Below are positions 7,852 through 16,932 of a DNA stretch of 64,000 bases, piece by piece; within the stretch, counting starts at the first letter, position 1; each line of letters begins with the position of its first letter. The notes beneath the pieces are model-generated. The model saw only the letters and a list, made by a program, of their open reading frames with translations, searched no databases and had not been told where the DNA came from. The stretch covers positions 62,001-126,000 of the forward strand of contig CAWJYU010000014.1 of assembly GCA_963847235.1 (NCBI GenBank), written 5' to 3'. A program made the translations under genes and the position numbers. Source of the stretch: JACDAN01 sp963847235 (GTDB lineage Bacteria; Actinomycetota; Thermoleophilia; Gaiellales; Gaiellaceae).

Positions 7852-8583
7852 ATGATGCAGATCGGAAGAAAGCGCCGGATCCTCCTCGTCGAGGACGAGG
7901 AATCGATCACGGCGCCGCTCTCGGAGGCCCTCGCGCGCGAGGGCTTCGACACGTCCGTCGCCGGGACCGCAGCGTCTGCGCTCGAGACGGCGACCGAGAC
8001 GAGGCCCGACCTCGTGCTCCTCGACGTGATGCTTCCGGACGGGTCCGGGTTCGACGTGGCGCGCGAGCTTCGCCGCACCTCGAAGGTGCCGATCATCATG
8101 CTGACCGCCCGCGGCGAGGAGGCCGACCGCGTTGCCGGTCTCGAGCTCGGCGCCGACGACTACGTCGTGAAGCCGTTCAGCGCCCGGGAGCTCGTCGCAC
8201 GCGTGCGGGCCGTGCTCCGGCGGGTGGCCGAAGCAGGCGAGCAGCGGCCGAAGGGCGCGATCGAGGTCGGCGAAGTGCGTCTCGACGCAGACAGGCGCTC
8301 CGCGAGCTTCGCGGGCGGCGAGCTCGAGCTCAGCCGCAAGGAGTTCGACCTGCTGCGGCTGCTGATGGAGAACTCAGGCTCGGTCGTCACCCGCGAGCGG
8401 CTGATCGACGAGGTCTGGGACACGAACTGGTTCGGCTCCACCAAGACGCTGGACGTCCACGTGAGCGGCCTCCGGAAGAAGCTGGGCGACGATTCCGCCG
8501 ACCCGCGCTACATCCACACGGTTCGCGGCGTCGGCTTCCGCTTCGCCGGCTCGGATGAGGTAGGAGAGGCTCCAACACGATGA
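7852..8583 (+). CDS. OmpR/PhoB-family response regulator
   Basis: 243 residues. The N-terminal receiver domain has the acidic pair in LLVEDEE, the phospho-acceptor Asp at residue 58 (LVLLDVMLPDGSG), the conserved Thr in MLTARGEE, and Lys in YVVKPF. The C-terminal winged helix has the OmpR-type LSRKEFDLLRLL ... SVVTRERLIDEVW ... KTLDVHVSGLRKKLG pattern and ends GVGFRF. It acts as a transcription factor phosphorylated by the histidine kinase encoded 151 nt downstream. Tandem ATGs at 7852 and 7855 are both plausible starts. Flanking secreted-protein genes are candidate targets, by position only. Confidence 0.92.
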   Translation: MMQIGRKRRILLVEDEESITAPLSEALAREGFDTSVAGTAASALETATETRPDLVLLDVMLPDGSGFDVARELRRTSKVPIIMLTARGEEADRVAGLELGADDYVVKPFSARELVARVRAVLRRVAEAGEQRPKGAIEVGEVRLDADRRSASFAGGELELSRKEFDLLRLLMENSGSVVTRERLIDEVWDTNWFGSTKTLDVHVSGLRKKLGDDSADPRYIHTVRGVGFRFAGSDEVGEAPTR

Positions 8584-8734
8584 GCCTTGTGCCGCCGGGC
8601 CGCGCTGCTCGCCCCGAGGCGGCGTCCTCAGTCGCGCCCGTATCACAAGGATACGAACGCTCCCTGCGTCCTTGCCTCGGAACGACCATCGCACCCCGGC
8701 GACGAAGCACATCACGTTGGAGCCTCTCAGAGGT

Positions 8735-10156
8735 ATGAGCCTCCGCGCTCGCCTCCTCGCGGCCTTCGCGTACGTCCTGATCCTCGTGATCGTGGCGCTC
8801 GAGGTGCCGCTCATCCTGAACGTTTCGCGGCGGGTCGACGCGGAGGTGAAGGCCGAGGCGGCCGCAGGCGCCCAGCTGGTCGCGGCCGGCGCGGCGGCCG
8901 AGCTGGGAAGCGGCGACGACCGCGACCTGCAGCGGATCGCAGAGCGTGCCGCGGAGGAGTCCGGCGGCCGCGTGCTCGTCGTCGGTCGCCAGGGACGGGT
9001 CGTCGCCGACTCCGCGGGCCAGACCGGGAACTACGGCGACCGGCCGGAGATCGGTGCCGCGCTCGACGGTCGCATCTCCCAGGGCCGGCGCTTCAGCGAC
9101 ACCCTCGGCGAGTCGCTCCTCTTCACCGCCGTGCCGGTCGTGGTCGACGGCGACGTCGGCGGTGCGGTCCGGGTCACGCAGAGCGTCGACGCGATCGACA
9201 GGCGGGTGCGGCAGGACGTCCTGGGGCTGATCGGGATCGGCCTGATTGCGCTCGTGCTCGGCCTCGCGTTCGCCTGGTTCCTCGCCGGGACGCTGGCCCG
9301 GCCGCTCCAGCGCCTTGCGGCGACGGCGCGGCGGGTCGAGGCCGGCGATCTCGGTGCCCGGGCCGAGCCGGAGGGCTCGCGGGAGAACCGGGAGGTCGCA
9401 CACGCCTTCAACGACATGACCGAGCGGCTCGAGCAGGTGCTCGTCGCCCAGCGCGAGTTCGTCGCGAACGCGTCTCACCAGCTGCGCACGCCGCTGACCG
9501 GTCTCCGGCTTCGGCTGGAAGCCGCGTCGCTCAAGGCGGGGCCGGATCTGGCGGACGAGCTCCAGGCCGCCGAGCGCGAGGTCGAGCGCCTCGCGCGGCT
9601 GCTGACGGCGCTGCTGACGCTTGCCCGGGAGGGCGACCGGCCGCCGGCCCGCGAGGCCGTCGCAGTCGCCGACGCCCTCGAGCGGGCGCGCGAGCGCTGG
9701 GACGAGCGCGCGGCGCTGGGCGGCCACCGGCTCGAGCTCGACTGCCGCGATCCCGGCCTGGCGGCGGTCTCGGACGAGGATCTCGCGATCGTCCTCGACA
9801 ACCTGGTCGAGAATGCGCTCGTCTACTCGCCCGACGGCGGAACGGTCACGCTCGAGTGCGATCGCGACGGGGCCGAGGTCGTCGTCGCCGTCGCCGACGA
9901 GGGGCCGGGGCTCAAGCCGGGCGAGGAGGAACAGGTCTTCGAGCGGTTCGCGCGCGGCAGCAGCGGGCAGGGCGCGCCCGGCACCGGCCTCGGCCTGGCG
10001 ATCGTGGCGACCTTGGCCCGGCGGTGGGGCGGAAGCGCGCGGATCGCAAACGGGCCAGAGGGAGGCGCCCGCGCCGAGGTCAGGCTCCCGGCCGCTCCAG
10101 GCTCTTTGCAAATCCCGAACAGGAGCTTGGACGAGGCTTTACCCGGCCGCGTCTAG
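8735..10156 (+). CDS. Membrane sensor histidine kinase
   Basis: 473 residues from ATG 8735. TM1 is at about residues 10-30; an extracytoplasmic domain of ~130 residues includes VLVVGRQGRVVADS, a PAS/dCache-like strand set; TM2 is near residues 168-190 (GLIGIGLIALVLGLAFAWFL), then HAMP. The HisKA domain has ANASHQLRTPLTG with phospho-acceptor His at residue 248. The HATPase_c domain shows the N box (DNLVENALVYS), DEGPGL and GTGLGLAI. It partners the response regulator upstream. The intervening 151 bp has no clear promoter. The ligand is unknown. Confidence 0.92.
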   Translation: MSLRARLLAAFAYVLILVIVALEVPLILNVSRRVDAEVKAEAAAGAQLVAAGAAAELGSGDDRDLQRIAERAAEESGGRVLVVGRQGRVVADSAGQTGNYGDRPEIGAALDGRISQGRRFSDTLGESLLFTAVPVVVDGDVGGAVRVTQSVDAIDRRVRQDVLGLIGIGLIALVLGLAFAWFLAGTLARPLQRLAATARRVEAGDLGARAEPEGSRENREVAHAFNDMTERLEQVLVAQREFVANASHQLRTPLTGLRLRLEAASLKAGPDLADELQAAEREVERLARLLTALLTLAREGDRPPAREAVAVADALERARERWDERAALGGHRLELDCRDPGLAAVSDEDLAIVLDNLVENALVYSPDGGTVTLECDRDGAEVVVAVADEGPGLKPGEEEQVFERFARGSSGQGAPGTGLGLAIVATLARRWGGSARIANGPEGGARAEVRLPAAPGSLQIPNRSLDEALPGRV

Positions 10157-10166
10157 CCTGGGTGCC

Positions 10167-10552
10167 ATGAGGATTGCCGTCGTTGCGCTGTTGGGCCTCG
10201 TCTTTGCGACAGGCCTCGGGTTCGCAGCCCACATGATCGCCCGTGACACCGTCGCGCTGCCGGTCGCGAGCCTCGATGCAAGCGAGAACCTCGCCCCGGC
10301 AGCCACGACGACCGAGCGCACCACGACGACGACCGCCCGTCGACGCCAGCGCCGGGCGACCACGACCACGAGCACGACGACCGCGCGAAGCACCACCACA
10401 CCGACTGCGACGGACGACGACGAGAGCGGCCGGGGCCGGGGTCGGGGCGTGGGCGGGGCGGCGACGACTCGAGCGGCTCGGGCAGCTCCGGTTCCGGAAG
10501 CTCCGGCTCTGGAAGTTCCGGTTCGGGCGGCGGCGACGACTCGGACGACTAG
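10167..10552 (+). CDS. Secreted Thr/Gly-Ser-rich protein with Asp tail (one apparent frameshift)
   Basis: ATG 10167 lies 7 nt after a TAGCCT box, so it is probably leaderless. The product has a signal peptide or anchor (IAVVALLGLVFATGLGFAAH), a TTTERTTTTT-type Thr-rich stretch, and DDDESGRGRGRG. The frame then changes: reading one base off restores GGDDSS, repeated SGSGSS units and GGGDDSDD with TAG at 10550. The shift lies in the G-rich run 10435-10465. The architecture is the same as the 6832 gene on the other side of the two-component system, so the two probably share a role at the cell surface. No family recognised. Confidence 0.55.
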
Positions 10553-11196
10553 GAAACGATCTCGGCGAACTCCGGCCGGTCCCTGATCGGGTCGAAGTCC
10601 GTGTCCGTCCTCGCGAGCTCGCGGAATCGCTCGCCACTTGCGACCGAGCGCCGCAGGTGGTCGATTGCGTCGGCCGTGCGGCCGCTCATGCTCTCCGCGC
10701 AGGCGAGGTTGTAGAGGACGGTCGCGTCATCCGGAAACTCCGCATGCACCGGCTTCAGCACGTCGAGCGCCCGGTCGTACTCGCCCGAGGCGAAGAACTG
10801 GAATGCCGGCACCGACCGTTCCCACGTCGACGGGACGAACGCCTCGCCGCGCTTGGCTCCGACCGCGAGGATTCGCGTTCCCGGCTCGTCGGCGACGGCT
10901 CGCCGTTTGACGGCCGGATCACGGACGAACACGATCGTTCCGGCCGGGGCAGAGATGGTCTCCCCGTCGACGGTGAAGGTCGCCAGGCCCGACTCGACCA
11001 CGTAGAGCTCCTCGTGACCGTTCGTGCCCTCGTCGTGCTCGCTGATCACGTCGGCGCCGACCTCCTCGGCCACCCAGCCGTTGACGCCGAAGCTCTCGAT
11101 GCCGAAGTGGCGGCGGATCCCGGCCCAGCGCGGGGCACCTGGAAGCTGCCCGATCTCGAGCTCGTCGAGGCTCACGATCGAATAGCCGTCGGTCAT
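10549..11196 (-). CDS. Cupin plus TPR-like protein (paralogue 1)
   Basis: 215 residues. The N-terminal ~120 residues are a cupin-like double-stranded beta-helix (NGHEELYVVESGLATFTVDG, later PAGTIVFVRDP). The C-terminal part is helical and TPR-like (EYDRALDVLKPVHAEFPD, VLYNLACAESMSGRTADAIDHLRRS), ending FDPIRDRPEFAEIVS. It resembles quantity-sensing or scaffold proteins, but no function is assigned. Its ATG overlaps the TGA of the preceding paralogue (ATGA), so the pair is coupled. Its stop overlaps the end of the convergent Asp-tail gene by 4 nt. Confidence 0.75.
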   Translation of the reverse strand: MTDGYSIVSLDELEIGQLPGAPRWAGIRRHFGIESFGVNGWVAEEVGADVISEHDEGTNGHEELYVVESGLATFTVDGETISAPAGTIVFVRDPAVKRRAVADEPGTRILAVGAKRGEAFVPSTWERSVPAFQFFASGEYDRALDVLKPVHAEFPDDATVLYNLACAESMSGRTADAIDHLRRSVASGERFRELARTDTDFDPIRDRPEFAEIVS

Positions 11197-11850
11197 GCCT
11201 TCACCAGCTCGGCGAACTCGGGCCGTTCGCGCATTGGGTCGAAGTCGGGATCGGTCCTCGCCAGCTCGGCGAACCGCTCCTCGAGCTCGATCGACCGCCT
11301 CAGGTGCTCGAGCGCCGGCTCCGTCTCGCCGAGGATGGCTTCGACGCAGGCGAGGTTGTAGAGAACGATCCCTGCGTCGGGGTGCTTCTCCGCGACCGCG
11401 CTGAGGATCTCCCTCGCCTCCTCGTGCTTGCCGTCCTCCCACAGCGGGATAGGCGTCGCCCGCCTCTTCCCACGCGGAGACCTCGTAGGCCTTTCCCGGC
11501 GTGCCGCCGACGACGAGGACGACGGTTCCGTCCTCCTCGGCCATTGCGCCCCGCCGCACCTTCCGGTCGCTGACGAAGACGACGTTGCCCGCCGGGACAG
11601 TCTGCTCGCGGCCGTCGAGCTCGAACCGCGCCGTCCCGCGCAGCACGACGTAGAGCTCCTCGTGCTTTCCGGCCGCCGTGCCGAGCTCGTCGTGCTCCTC
11701 GATCACCCGGTGTCCCGCGTCCGCGCCGTACGCGTTGACCCCGAAGGCGCCGACGTCGAGGTCGCGGCGGAGCCGGAACCAGCGCGCGCCTTCGGCTCCT
11801 CGCTCCGGTTTGGCCTCGTCGAGCCGGGCGACCTGGAACTTCTCGCTCAC
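11193..11850 (-). CDS. Cupin plus TPR-like protein (paralogue 2, apparent +1 frameshift)
   Basis: It starts at GTG 11850 (overlapping the upstream TGA as GTGA). The cupin half is intact: GKHEELYVVLRGTARFELDG, PAGNVVFVSDRK. Near 11446-11452, after GDAYP, one surplus base throws the frame into Arg/Gly-rich nonsense. Removing it gives LWEDGKHEEAREIL, VLYNLACVEAILGETEPALEHLRRS and FDPMRERPEFAELV, with TGA at 11193, closely matching paralogue 1. The gene therefore carries a net +1, either sequence error or recent inactivation. It is a tandem duplicate of the next gene. Confidence 0.7.
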
Positions 11851-12686
11851 GAGCGGCGCCTCAGTTCCTCGAGGACGACCGGGTCGATTGCCTCGGCTCC
11901 TTCGAGTCGCTCCTCGAGGTTCTCGTTGCCTGCCCAGCGGAACAGGGCGTCGGAGAGCTCGCCCTCGTACCCCAGCCGCGCCAGGCGCTCGCCCAGCTCG
12001 GCGCTGAGCTCGTCGTCGACCGGAAGCCACTCGTCCTTCGGCGTCTCGCCGAAGAGCTTGACGTGCAGCCCGTGCAGCCGCCGGAGCTCTTCCAGCGGGC
12101 GCTCGTGGTCGTCCACGCGCAGGTCGAAGACGATGTCGAAGAGGCCGGCGTAGCCGCCATCCTTCTCAACGACGAGGAGGGCAGCCGATTGTTGGCCGCG
12201 GCTGTCGCCCCCGGCCGCCTGGCCCGCGTCGAGCGCGTCCATCAGGCGCTCTTCGAGCGGCTTGCCGGCCGTGGACTCGAAGGTCTCGGCGATGGCGTCC
12301 ACGGTCGCGGCCGAGACCAGGATGTTCCCTTGCGCGGCGTAACCGGGCCCTGTGCGCCCGCCCGCCCAGTCGAGACACTCGCTGCCGGTGAACGTCGCGC
12401 TGCCGCCGTTTGCGTCCACGATCCCGACCTGGCGATGGTCGCGGCCCTCGTCGGCGGCGGTCAGCCGCTCGACGGTCGTCTGGGCCGACAGGCCTTCCCG
12501 GAGGAGCGTGAGACCGTCCGGCCCGTAGCGGGGGTTCGCGTACGCCTGGGTCGCAACGGCGCCGACGTAGGGCTCCGCCCAGGGAACGACCGAGCCGACA
12601 CCGAGGAACTTCGACTGCGTCGCGACGCCCCAGCGACCGGCCTCGAGGTCGCAGGCGGCGATCGAGTAGGTCGCGACCCTAGCCAT
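11847..12686 (-). CDS. DUF1028 family protein
   Basis: 279 residues. It has the features of DUF1028: an N-terminal ATYSIAACDLEAGRWGVATQS strand set, VGSVVPWAEPYVGAVATQAY, QVGIVDANGGSATFTGSECLDWAG, and YAAQGNILV. The fold is Ntn-hydrolase-like and a few members are fused to peptidoglycan-binding domains; no reaction is established. A C-terminal ~60 residues (KLFGETPKDEWLPVDDEL) forms a helical add-on. The start overlaps the end of the preceding small gene by 8 nt. Confidence 0.85.
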   Translation of the reverse strand: MARVATYSIAACDLEAGRWGVATQSKFLGVGSVVPWAEPYVGAVATQAYANPRYGPDGLTLLREGLSAQTTVERLTAADEGRDHRQVGIVDANGGSATFTGSECLDWAGGRTGPGYAAQGNILVSAATVDAIAETFESTAGKPLEERLMDALDAGQAAGGDSRGQQSAALLVVEKDGGYAGLFDIVFDLRVDDHERPLEELRRLHGLHVKLFGETPKDEWLPVDDELSAELGERLARLGYEGELSDALFRWAGNENLEERLEGAEAIDPVVLEELRRRS

Positions 12687-12942
12687 AGGTCAACCCGACC
12701 ACGTCCAGATCGGCCAGCTCGGGCGGGACGACGACGGACGAGACCTCCGGCCGGCGGAGCGCCTCGAGCACACCTTCCTGGGAGTCGGCGCGGATCACGA
12801 CGGGGCGTCCGGCGTCGAATGCCTCCCGGATCGCCGCGTCGTCGAGACGGTCGAGCACCAGCGCGCCGTCGAGGTCGACCTCGCCCTCGACCGCGATCTG
12901 CGGCACCCGGCGTCCTGTCGACCCGAACCAGCGCTGTCTCAA
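12679..12942 (-). CDS. Small conserved-looking protein of unknown function
   Basis: 87 residues from TTG 12942, which overlaps the TGA of the upstream hydrolase (TTGA). The sequence has an alternating hydrophobic pattern (PVVIRADSQEGVLEALRRP, SSVVVPPELADLDVVGL), suggesting a small alpha/beta fold. No family recognised. Tight coupling on both sides supports it being real rather than a spacer. Confidence 0.55.
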   Translation of the reverse strand: MRQRWFGSTGRRVPQIAVEGEVDLDGALVLDRLDDAAIREAFDAGRPVVIRADSQEGVLEALRRPEVSSVVVPPELADLDVVGLTYG

Positions 12943-13628
12943 ACGGTGATCGTCTCGCCCGGCTCCATGACGAGCAGCTCCACGTCCGTGAGCTTCGCGA
13001 GCTCGTCTGGGGTGCCGGTCAGCAGCGGAAATGTGCCGTAGTGGCAGGGGATGCAGCGCCTGACTCCGAGCAATTCGAGCGCGGCGGCTGCCTCCATCGG
13101 GCCCATCGTGAAGTGGTCGCCGATCGGCAGAATCGCCACGTCGGGCTCGTACATCCGGCCGATCAGCTGCATGTCGCCGAAGACTGCGGTGTCGCCGGCG
13201 AAGTAGAGCTTCGTCCCGTTCTCGACCTCCACGACGAAGCCGGCCGGCTCGCCCAGGTACTCGCCGTTCGGCCCACCGCTGGAGTGCCTTGCGTCGGTCA
13301 TCGTGAACTTGACGCCGTCGGCGTCGCGGGTGCCGCCCTTGTTCGTTCCGGGGACCTCACCGACGTCGGCCCCCTGTCCTTGGAGCCAGCCGAGCAGCTC
13401 GACGATGCCGACGACGGTCGGCTTGAACCGTTTGATGAGGTCGACGCTCGATCCGATGTGGTCGCCGTGGCCGTGCGTCACGGCGAGGATGTCGATCCGC
13501 TCCGGCTCCTTCTCGCCCTCGGGGCACTTCGGGTTGTCGAGGTACGGATCGAGGTACACCCGTTTCCCGCCCGGTGTGTCGAACCGGAACGCGCCGTGGC
13601 CGAGCCAGGTGAGCTGTACGTCCGCCAT
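12939..13628 (-). CDS. UPF0173 metal-dependent hydrolase (metallo-beta-lactamase fold)
   Basis: 229 residues, full length for UPF0173. It starts TWLGHGAFRF, contains the zinc-binding THGHGDHIG motif, KLYFAGDTAVFGD with a metal Asp, DVAILPIGDHFTMGP, and a final His in CHYGTFPLL. These hydrolases act on unknown esters or phosphoesters in the cytosol. ATG 13628 is 9 nt after a TAGATT box (13638-13643), suggesting its own leaderless promoter in addition to read-through from the cyclase gene 12 nt upstream. Confidence 0.9.
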   Translation of the reverse strand: MADVQLTWLGHGAFRFDTPGGKRVYLDPYLDNPKCPEGEKEPERIDILAVTHGHGDHIGSSVDLIKRFKPTVVGIVELLGWLQGQGADVGEVPGTNKGGTRDADGVKFTMTDARHSSGGPNGEYLGEPAGFVVEVENGTKLYFAGDTAVFGDMQLIGRMYEPDVAILPIGDHFTMGPMEAAAALELLGVRRCIPCHYGTFPLLTGTPDELAKLTDVELLVMEPGETITV

Positions 13629-13640
13629 GCGGGTCGGAAT

Positions 13641-15185
13641 CTAACGAAGTGCGGTCAAGAGGTAGGCGGTGACCGGCGCCGATTTCCCCTTCAGGTCCAG
13701 CTTGCCGATCAGCGTCGCCTCCGCGTGATCCGCGATCGCCACGTACGTCGTCTCTCCGAGGACCACCTGACCCGGCTCCGCGGCGGTCTGGAGCCGGGCT
13801 GCGAGGTTCGTGGTGTCGCCGATCGCCGTGAAGCTTCGCTGCTCCTCGGTTCCGACGTTGCCGACGATCGCCGGGCCTGTGTTGATGCCTACCCGGAAGC
13901 GCGGCCAGTCGCCGTCCCGGCTGACCCGGCCCGCTGCTCCCTGGAGGTCGAGGCCGGCGCGCGCGGCTCGCAGCGCATGGTCGGGCTGGTCGTCCGCCGC
14001 GTTGAAGACGACCATGATCGCGTCGCCGGCAAAGCGCTCGATCATCCCGCCCTGCTCGCCCAGGACGACGGGCACCGTCTGCGCCCAGTACGCGTTCAGC
14101 ATCGCGAGCACCTCGGCAGGCGAGTGGTCTTCCGAGTAGGCCGTGAACCCCTGGAGGTCGGCGAAGAGGATGCTGACCTCGCGCTCCTCGCCGCCCAGGG
14201 CAGCCACCTCCGGCTCGTCGCGGAGCCGGGCCGCCAGCTGGGGTGAGAGGAAGGGCGTGAGCCGCGTCTCGACCGCCCGGATCTCCTCCGCCGCCCGGCC
14301 GACGAGGGACGCTTCGTCGGTGGCGAGGCCGAATCGCCGGCGGAGCTGCGCCTCGTCCAGGCCCTCCGCGGCAGCAGCCTTGACGGCGGACGCGTACCGG
14401 CGGTCGATCCGGCCGAGCGTCTCGTCCAGGTAGAGCGACGCGAACACCTCGCCGCGATGCCGTTCACGGAGCGCCGTGAAGGCCACGATCCCGAACGCCG
14501 CCGCCATCAGGAGATGCCACTCCCACCACGAGGCGTGCCAGTTGCGTGAGAAGGCGACCGTGATCGAAGCCTCCCCGAGGAGGATCCAGGCCGCCGTGAC
14601 GCCGGCGAGCACCTGGGACGGCCTGCCCTGGTACAGGCGCCAGTAGCGCCAGGCGGCGATCCCGTAGAGAAGGACGGCCGGGACTCCGAGCCCGAAGAGC
14701 CAGCGGTCCGTCGCGTCCTCGGTGAGCTGCCGGTCCAGCGGCGGGACCTCCGCGACGGAAACAGCCGCCCAGGCCGCCAGAATCGACACCAGCCCCCACC
14801 GGAAGAGGCGGACGTTGCTCACGACTGGACGGTCGATTGACGACCAGGCGGCGAACACCGCGGCGATCAGGAGCCCCACCGGGGTTGCGATCACGAACCC
14901 CGCGTTCCTTCCTTCCAGCAGGACGCCGGGGGTCGCGAGTGCGTGCAGGCCGAGGAAGCCGGCGCTCGAGAGGAAGGCCATCGACACCAGGAAGAGCCGC
15001 GCGTCCGAACGGCGTGACGCGGCCTCGTTCGTGAGCGCCCCGAGCGCGACGCTGACGAGTGAGATCGAGAGGACGAGCCAGAAGTGAGCGGGATGGTGCT
15101 CCCAGTGCACGTCGAGATCTGGCTCGACGAGGATGAGCGCGAGTCCTCCGAGCGGGATCGCGAAGAGCAGCAGCCAGACGAACAC
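13641..15185 (-). CDS. Membrane-bound class III adenylate/guanylate cyclase
   Basis: 514 residues. The first ~250 hold about seven membrane helices (FVWLLLFAIPLGGLALILVE onward). A linker helix follows, then a class III cyclase catalytic domain at about residues 335-510: SILFADLQGFTAYSE (first metal Asp), GGMIERFAGDAIMVVFN (second metal Asp), RVGINTGPAIVGNVGT, and FTAIGDTTNLAARLQ. It should make cAMP (or cGMP) at the inner membrane. GTG 15185 lies 11 nt after a TATCGT box. It heads the six-gene - strand operon; whether the DUF1028 or cupin genes respond to the nucleotide is unknown. Confidence 0.9.
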   Translation of the reverse strand: MFVWLLLFAIPLGGLALILVEPDLDVHWEHHPAHFWLVLSISLVSVALGALTNEAASRRSDARLFLVSMAFLSSAGFLGLHALATPGVLLEGRNAGFVIATPVGLLIAAVFAAWSSIDRPVVSNVRLFRWGLVSILAAWAAVSVAEVPPLDRQLTEDATDRWLFGLGVPAVLLYGIAAWRYWRLYQGRPSQVLAGVTAAWILLGEASITVAFSRNWHASWWEWHLLMAAAFGIVAFTALRERHRGEVFASLYLDETLGRIDRRYASAVKAAAAEGLDEAQLRRRFGLATDEASLVGRAAEEIRAVETRLTPFLSPQLAARLRDEPEVAALGGEEREVSILFADLQGFTAYSEDHSPAEVLAMLNAYWAQTVPVVLGEQGGMIERFAGDAIMVVFNAADDQPDHALRAARAGLDLQGAAGRVSRDGDWPRFRVGINTGPAIVGNVGTEEQRSFTAIGDTTNLAARLQTAAEPGQVVLGETTYVAIADHAEATLIGKLDLKGKSAPVTAYLLTALR

Positions 15186-15224
15186 CGTGCGAGGAGACGA
15201 TACTCCGGCGTCGAAACGCGAGCC

Positions 15225-15548
15225 GTGAGCCGCCAGCTCTGGCCTGTCGCGCTCGTCGTCTCCGCCGCACTCGCGGACACCGCCGGTCGGCCCTCACTCG
15301 CCTTCTACCTGCTCCTCGCGTCGATCCCGGTCATCGTGGCCGCCACGCTCGCGTCCTACGGCAACCTCGTGGCGGGCGAGGGCGAAAGCCCCGGCCGCAC
15401 CGCGCTGTGGGTGGTGGCGCTCGCGGTCGTCGTCGCGACGGTTGCGCTGCCGACACTCGGCACCGCCGCGCTGCTGATCGCGCTCGTCCTCGTCGGGATC
15501 CAGGGCGTCGTGGCGCTGTCTACAGAGCCGCGCCGCAGGACCACCTAG
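15225..15548 (+). CDS. Small membrane protein, function unknown
   Basis: 107 residues from GTG 15225. It has three hydrophobic helices (WPVALVVSAALAD; LAFYLLLASIPVIVAATLASY; LWVVALAVVVATVALPT plus ALLIALVLVGIQGVVAL) and a short Arg-rich tail. It is divergent from the cyclase gene, with starts 40 bp apart. No family recognised. The frame is open further upstream, but that part lies inside the cyclase gene on the other strand. Confidence 0.65.
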   Translation: MSRQLWPVALVVSAALADTAGRPSLAFYLLLASIPVIVAATLASYGNLVAGEGESPGRTALWVVALAVVVATVALPTLGTAALLIALVLVGIQGVVALSTEPRRRTT

Positions 15549-15635
15549 CCGACCGCTGTGTCGGGCGGGAGCCCGTGCCTGCGATCGCTCAAGACAGTGT
15601 TATAGTACAGAATCGCTTTTCAGCTAATACACACT

Positions 15636-16932
15636 ATCGACCGCGGCGCCGGCGCCTCGACGATCGCAGGGAAGATCGAAGCCGCGATCGCCGACGACCG
15701 CCTGGCGCCGGCCGCGCGCCTTCCCGCCGTTCGCGAGCTGGCCGACGAGCTGGGAGTGAGCCCGGCGACGGTGGCCGCCGCCTACCGCACGCTCAAGCAG
15801 CGCGGTCTCGTGAGCGCCAATCGCCGCCGCGGGACCGTCGTCGCCCCCCAGCCGCCGTTGCGAGTGATCGGCGGGCCGCCGTTGCCTCCGAACACGCGCG
15901 ACCTCGCCAGCGGCAACCCCGACCCGTCGCTGCTGCCACCGCTCGGACCGGCACTCGCCGGCGCTCGATCCGGAGCACAAGCTCTACGGTGGGCCGATCA
16001 GGCTGCCACAGCTGGTCGGTCTGGCGGAGGCCGACTTCGCAGCCGACGGGATCGTGGGCGACATCGCCGTCGTCGGCGGTGCGCTCGACGGCATCGAGCG
16101 AGTCCTGCAGACGCAGCTCAGGCCCGGCGACCGCGTCGTCGTCGAGGACCCGAGCTGGCCCCGGATCACGGACCTGCTGCTCGCGCTCGGGCTGGAGCCC
16201 GTGCCGGCGCGGGTGGATCAGGGCGGTCTCGTGCCCGACGCGCTCGAGCGGGCGCTCCGGCGGGACGTGCAGGCGGTGATCGCGACGCCGCGCGGTCAGA
16301 ATCCGACCGGCGCGGCGGTCGACGAGGAGCGGGGAGGTCGCCTCCGGGAGGTGCTCGGCCGCCATCCCGATGTCCTCGTCGTCGAGGACGACTACGTCGC
16401 CTCGGTGGCCGGCGCGCCGTACGTCGGGCTCCGCGGCGCGAGCTCACGCTGGGCGGTGATCCGTTCGCTGTCCAAGGTGCTCGGTCCGGATCTGCGGGTG
16501 GCGCCGATGGCCGGCGACTCCTTGACGATCAGCCGGGTCGAGGGCCGCCAGCTGCTCGGCCCCGGCTGGGTCAGTCACCTGCTCCAGCAGACGGCGGCGC
16601 ACCTGTGGGCCAACCCTGAAACCAGGAAGCTGCTTGCGCGCACGGAGCGGATCTACGCCGAGCGGCGCGCGGCGCTCGTCGAGGCGCTGGCCGAGCGCGG
16701 GATCACCGCCCACGGCCACTCGGGGCTCGGCGTGTGGGTTCCGCTCGCCGAGGAGGTCGCAGCGGTGCAGCAGCTCCTCGAGCGAGGCTGGGCGGTGAGC
16801 CCCGGCGAGCGCTACCGCTTCGACTCGCCTCCGGGAATCCGCATCACGACCACCGATCTCGAGCCGAGCGAAGCCGTGGAGTTGGCCGCCGCACTGACGC
16901 TCAGCACGGCCACGGCGACCTATTCCGGGTAG
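15636..16932 (+). CDS. MocR/PdxR-type GntR-aminotransferase regulator (apparent +1 frameshift, start codon unclear)
   Basis: The N-terminal winged helix of the GntR family is visible (RLPAVRELADELGVSPATVAAAYRTL). After ~115 codons the frame shifts near 15960-15970; one base less gives LDPEHKLYGGPIRLPQL and then a type-I aminotransferase domain: GALDGIERVL, PRGQNPTG, VVEDDYVA and the PLP-lysine segment IRSLSKVLGPDLRV. Such proteins use PLP as a co-effector. In the GntR frame no ATG/GTG/TTG occurs between the TAG at 15603 and the HTH; the coordinate given is an ATC, so the true start is unknown. It is followed with 1-nt overlap by an MFS exporter it may regulate. Confidence 0.75.
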
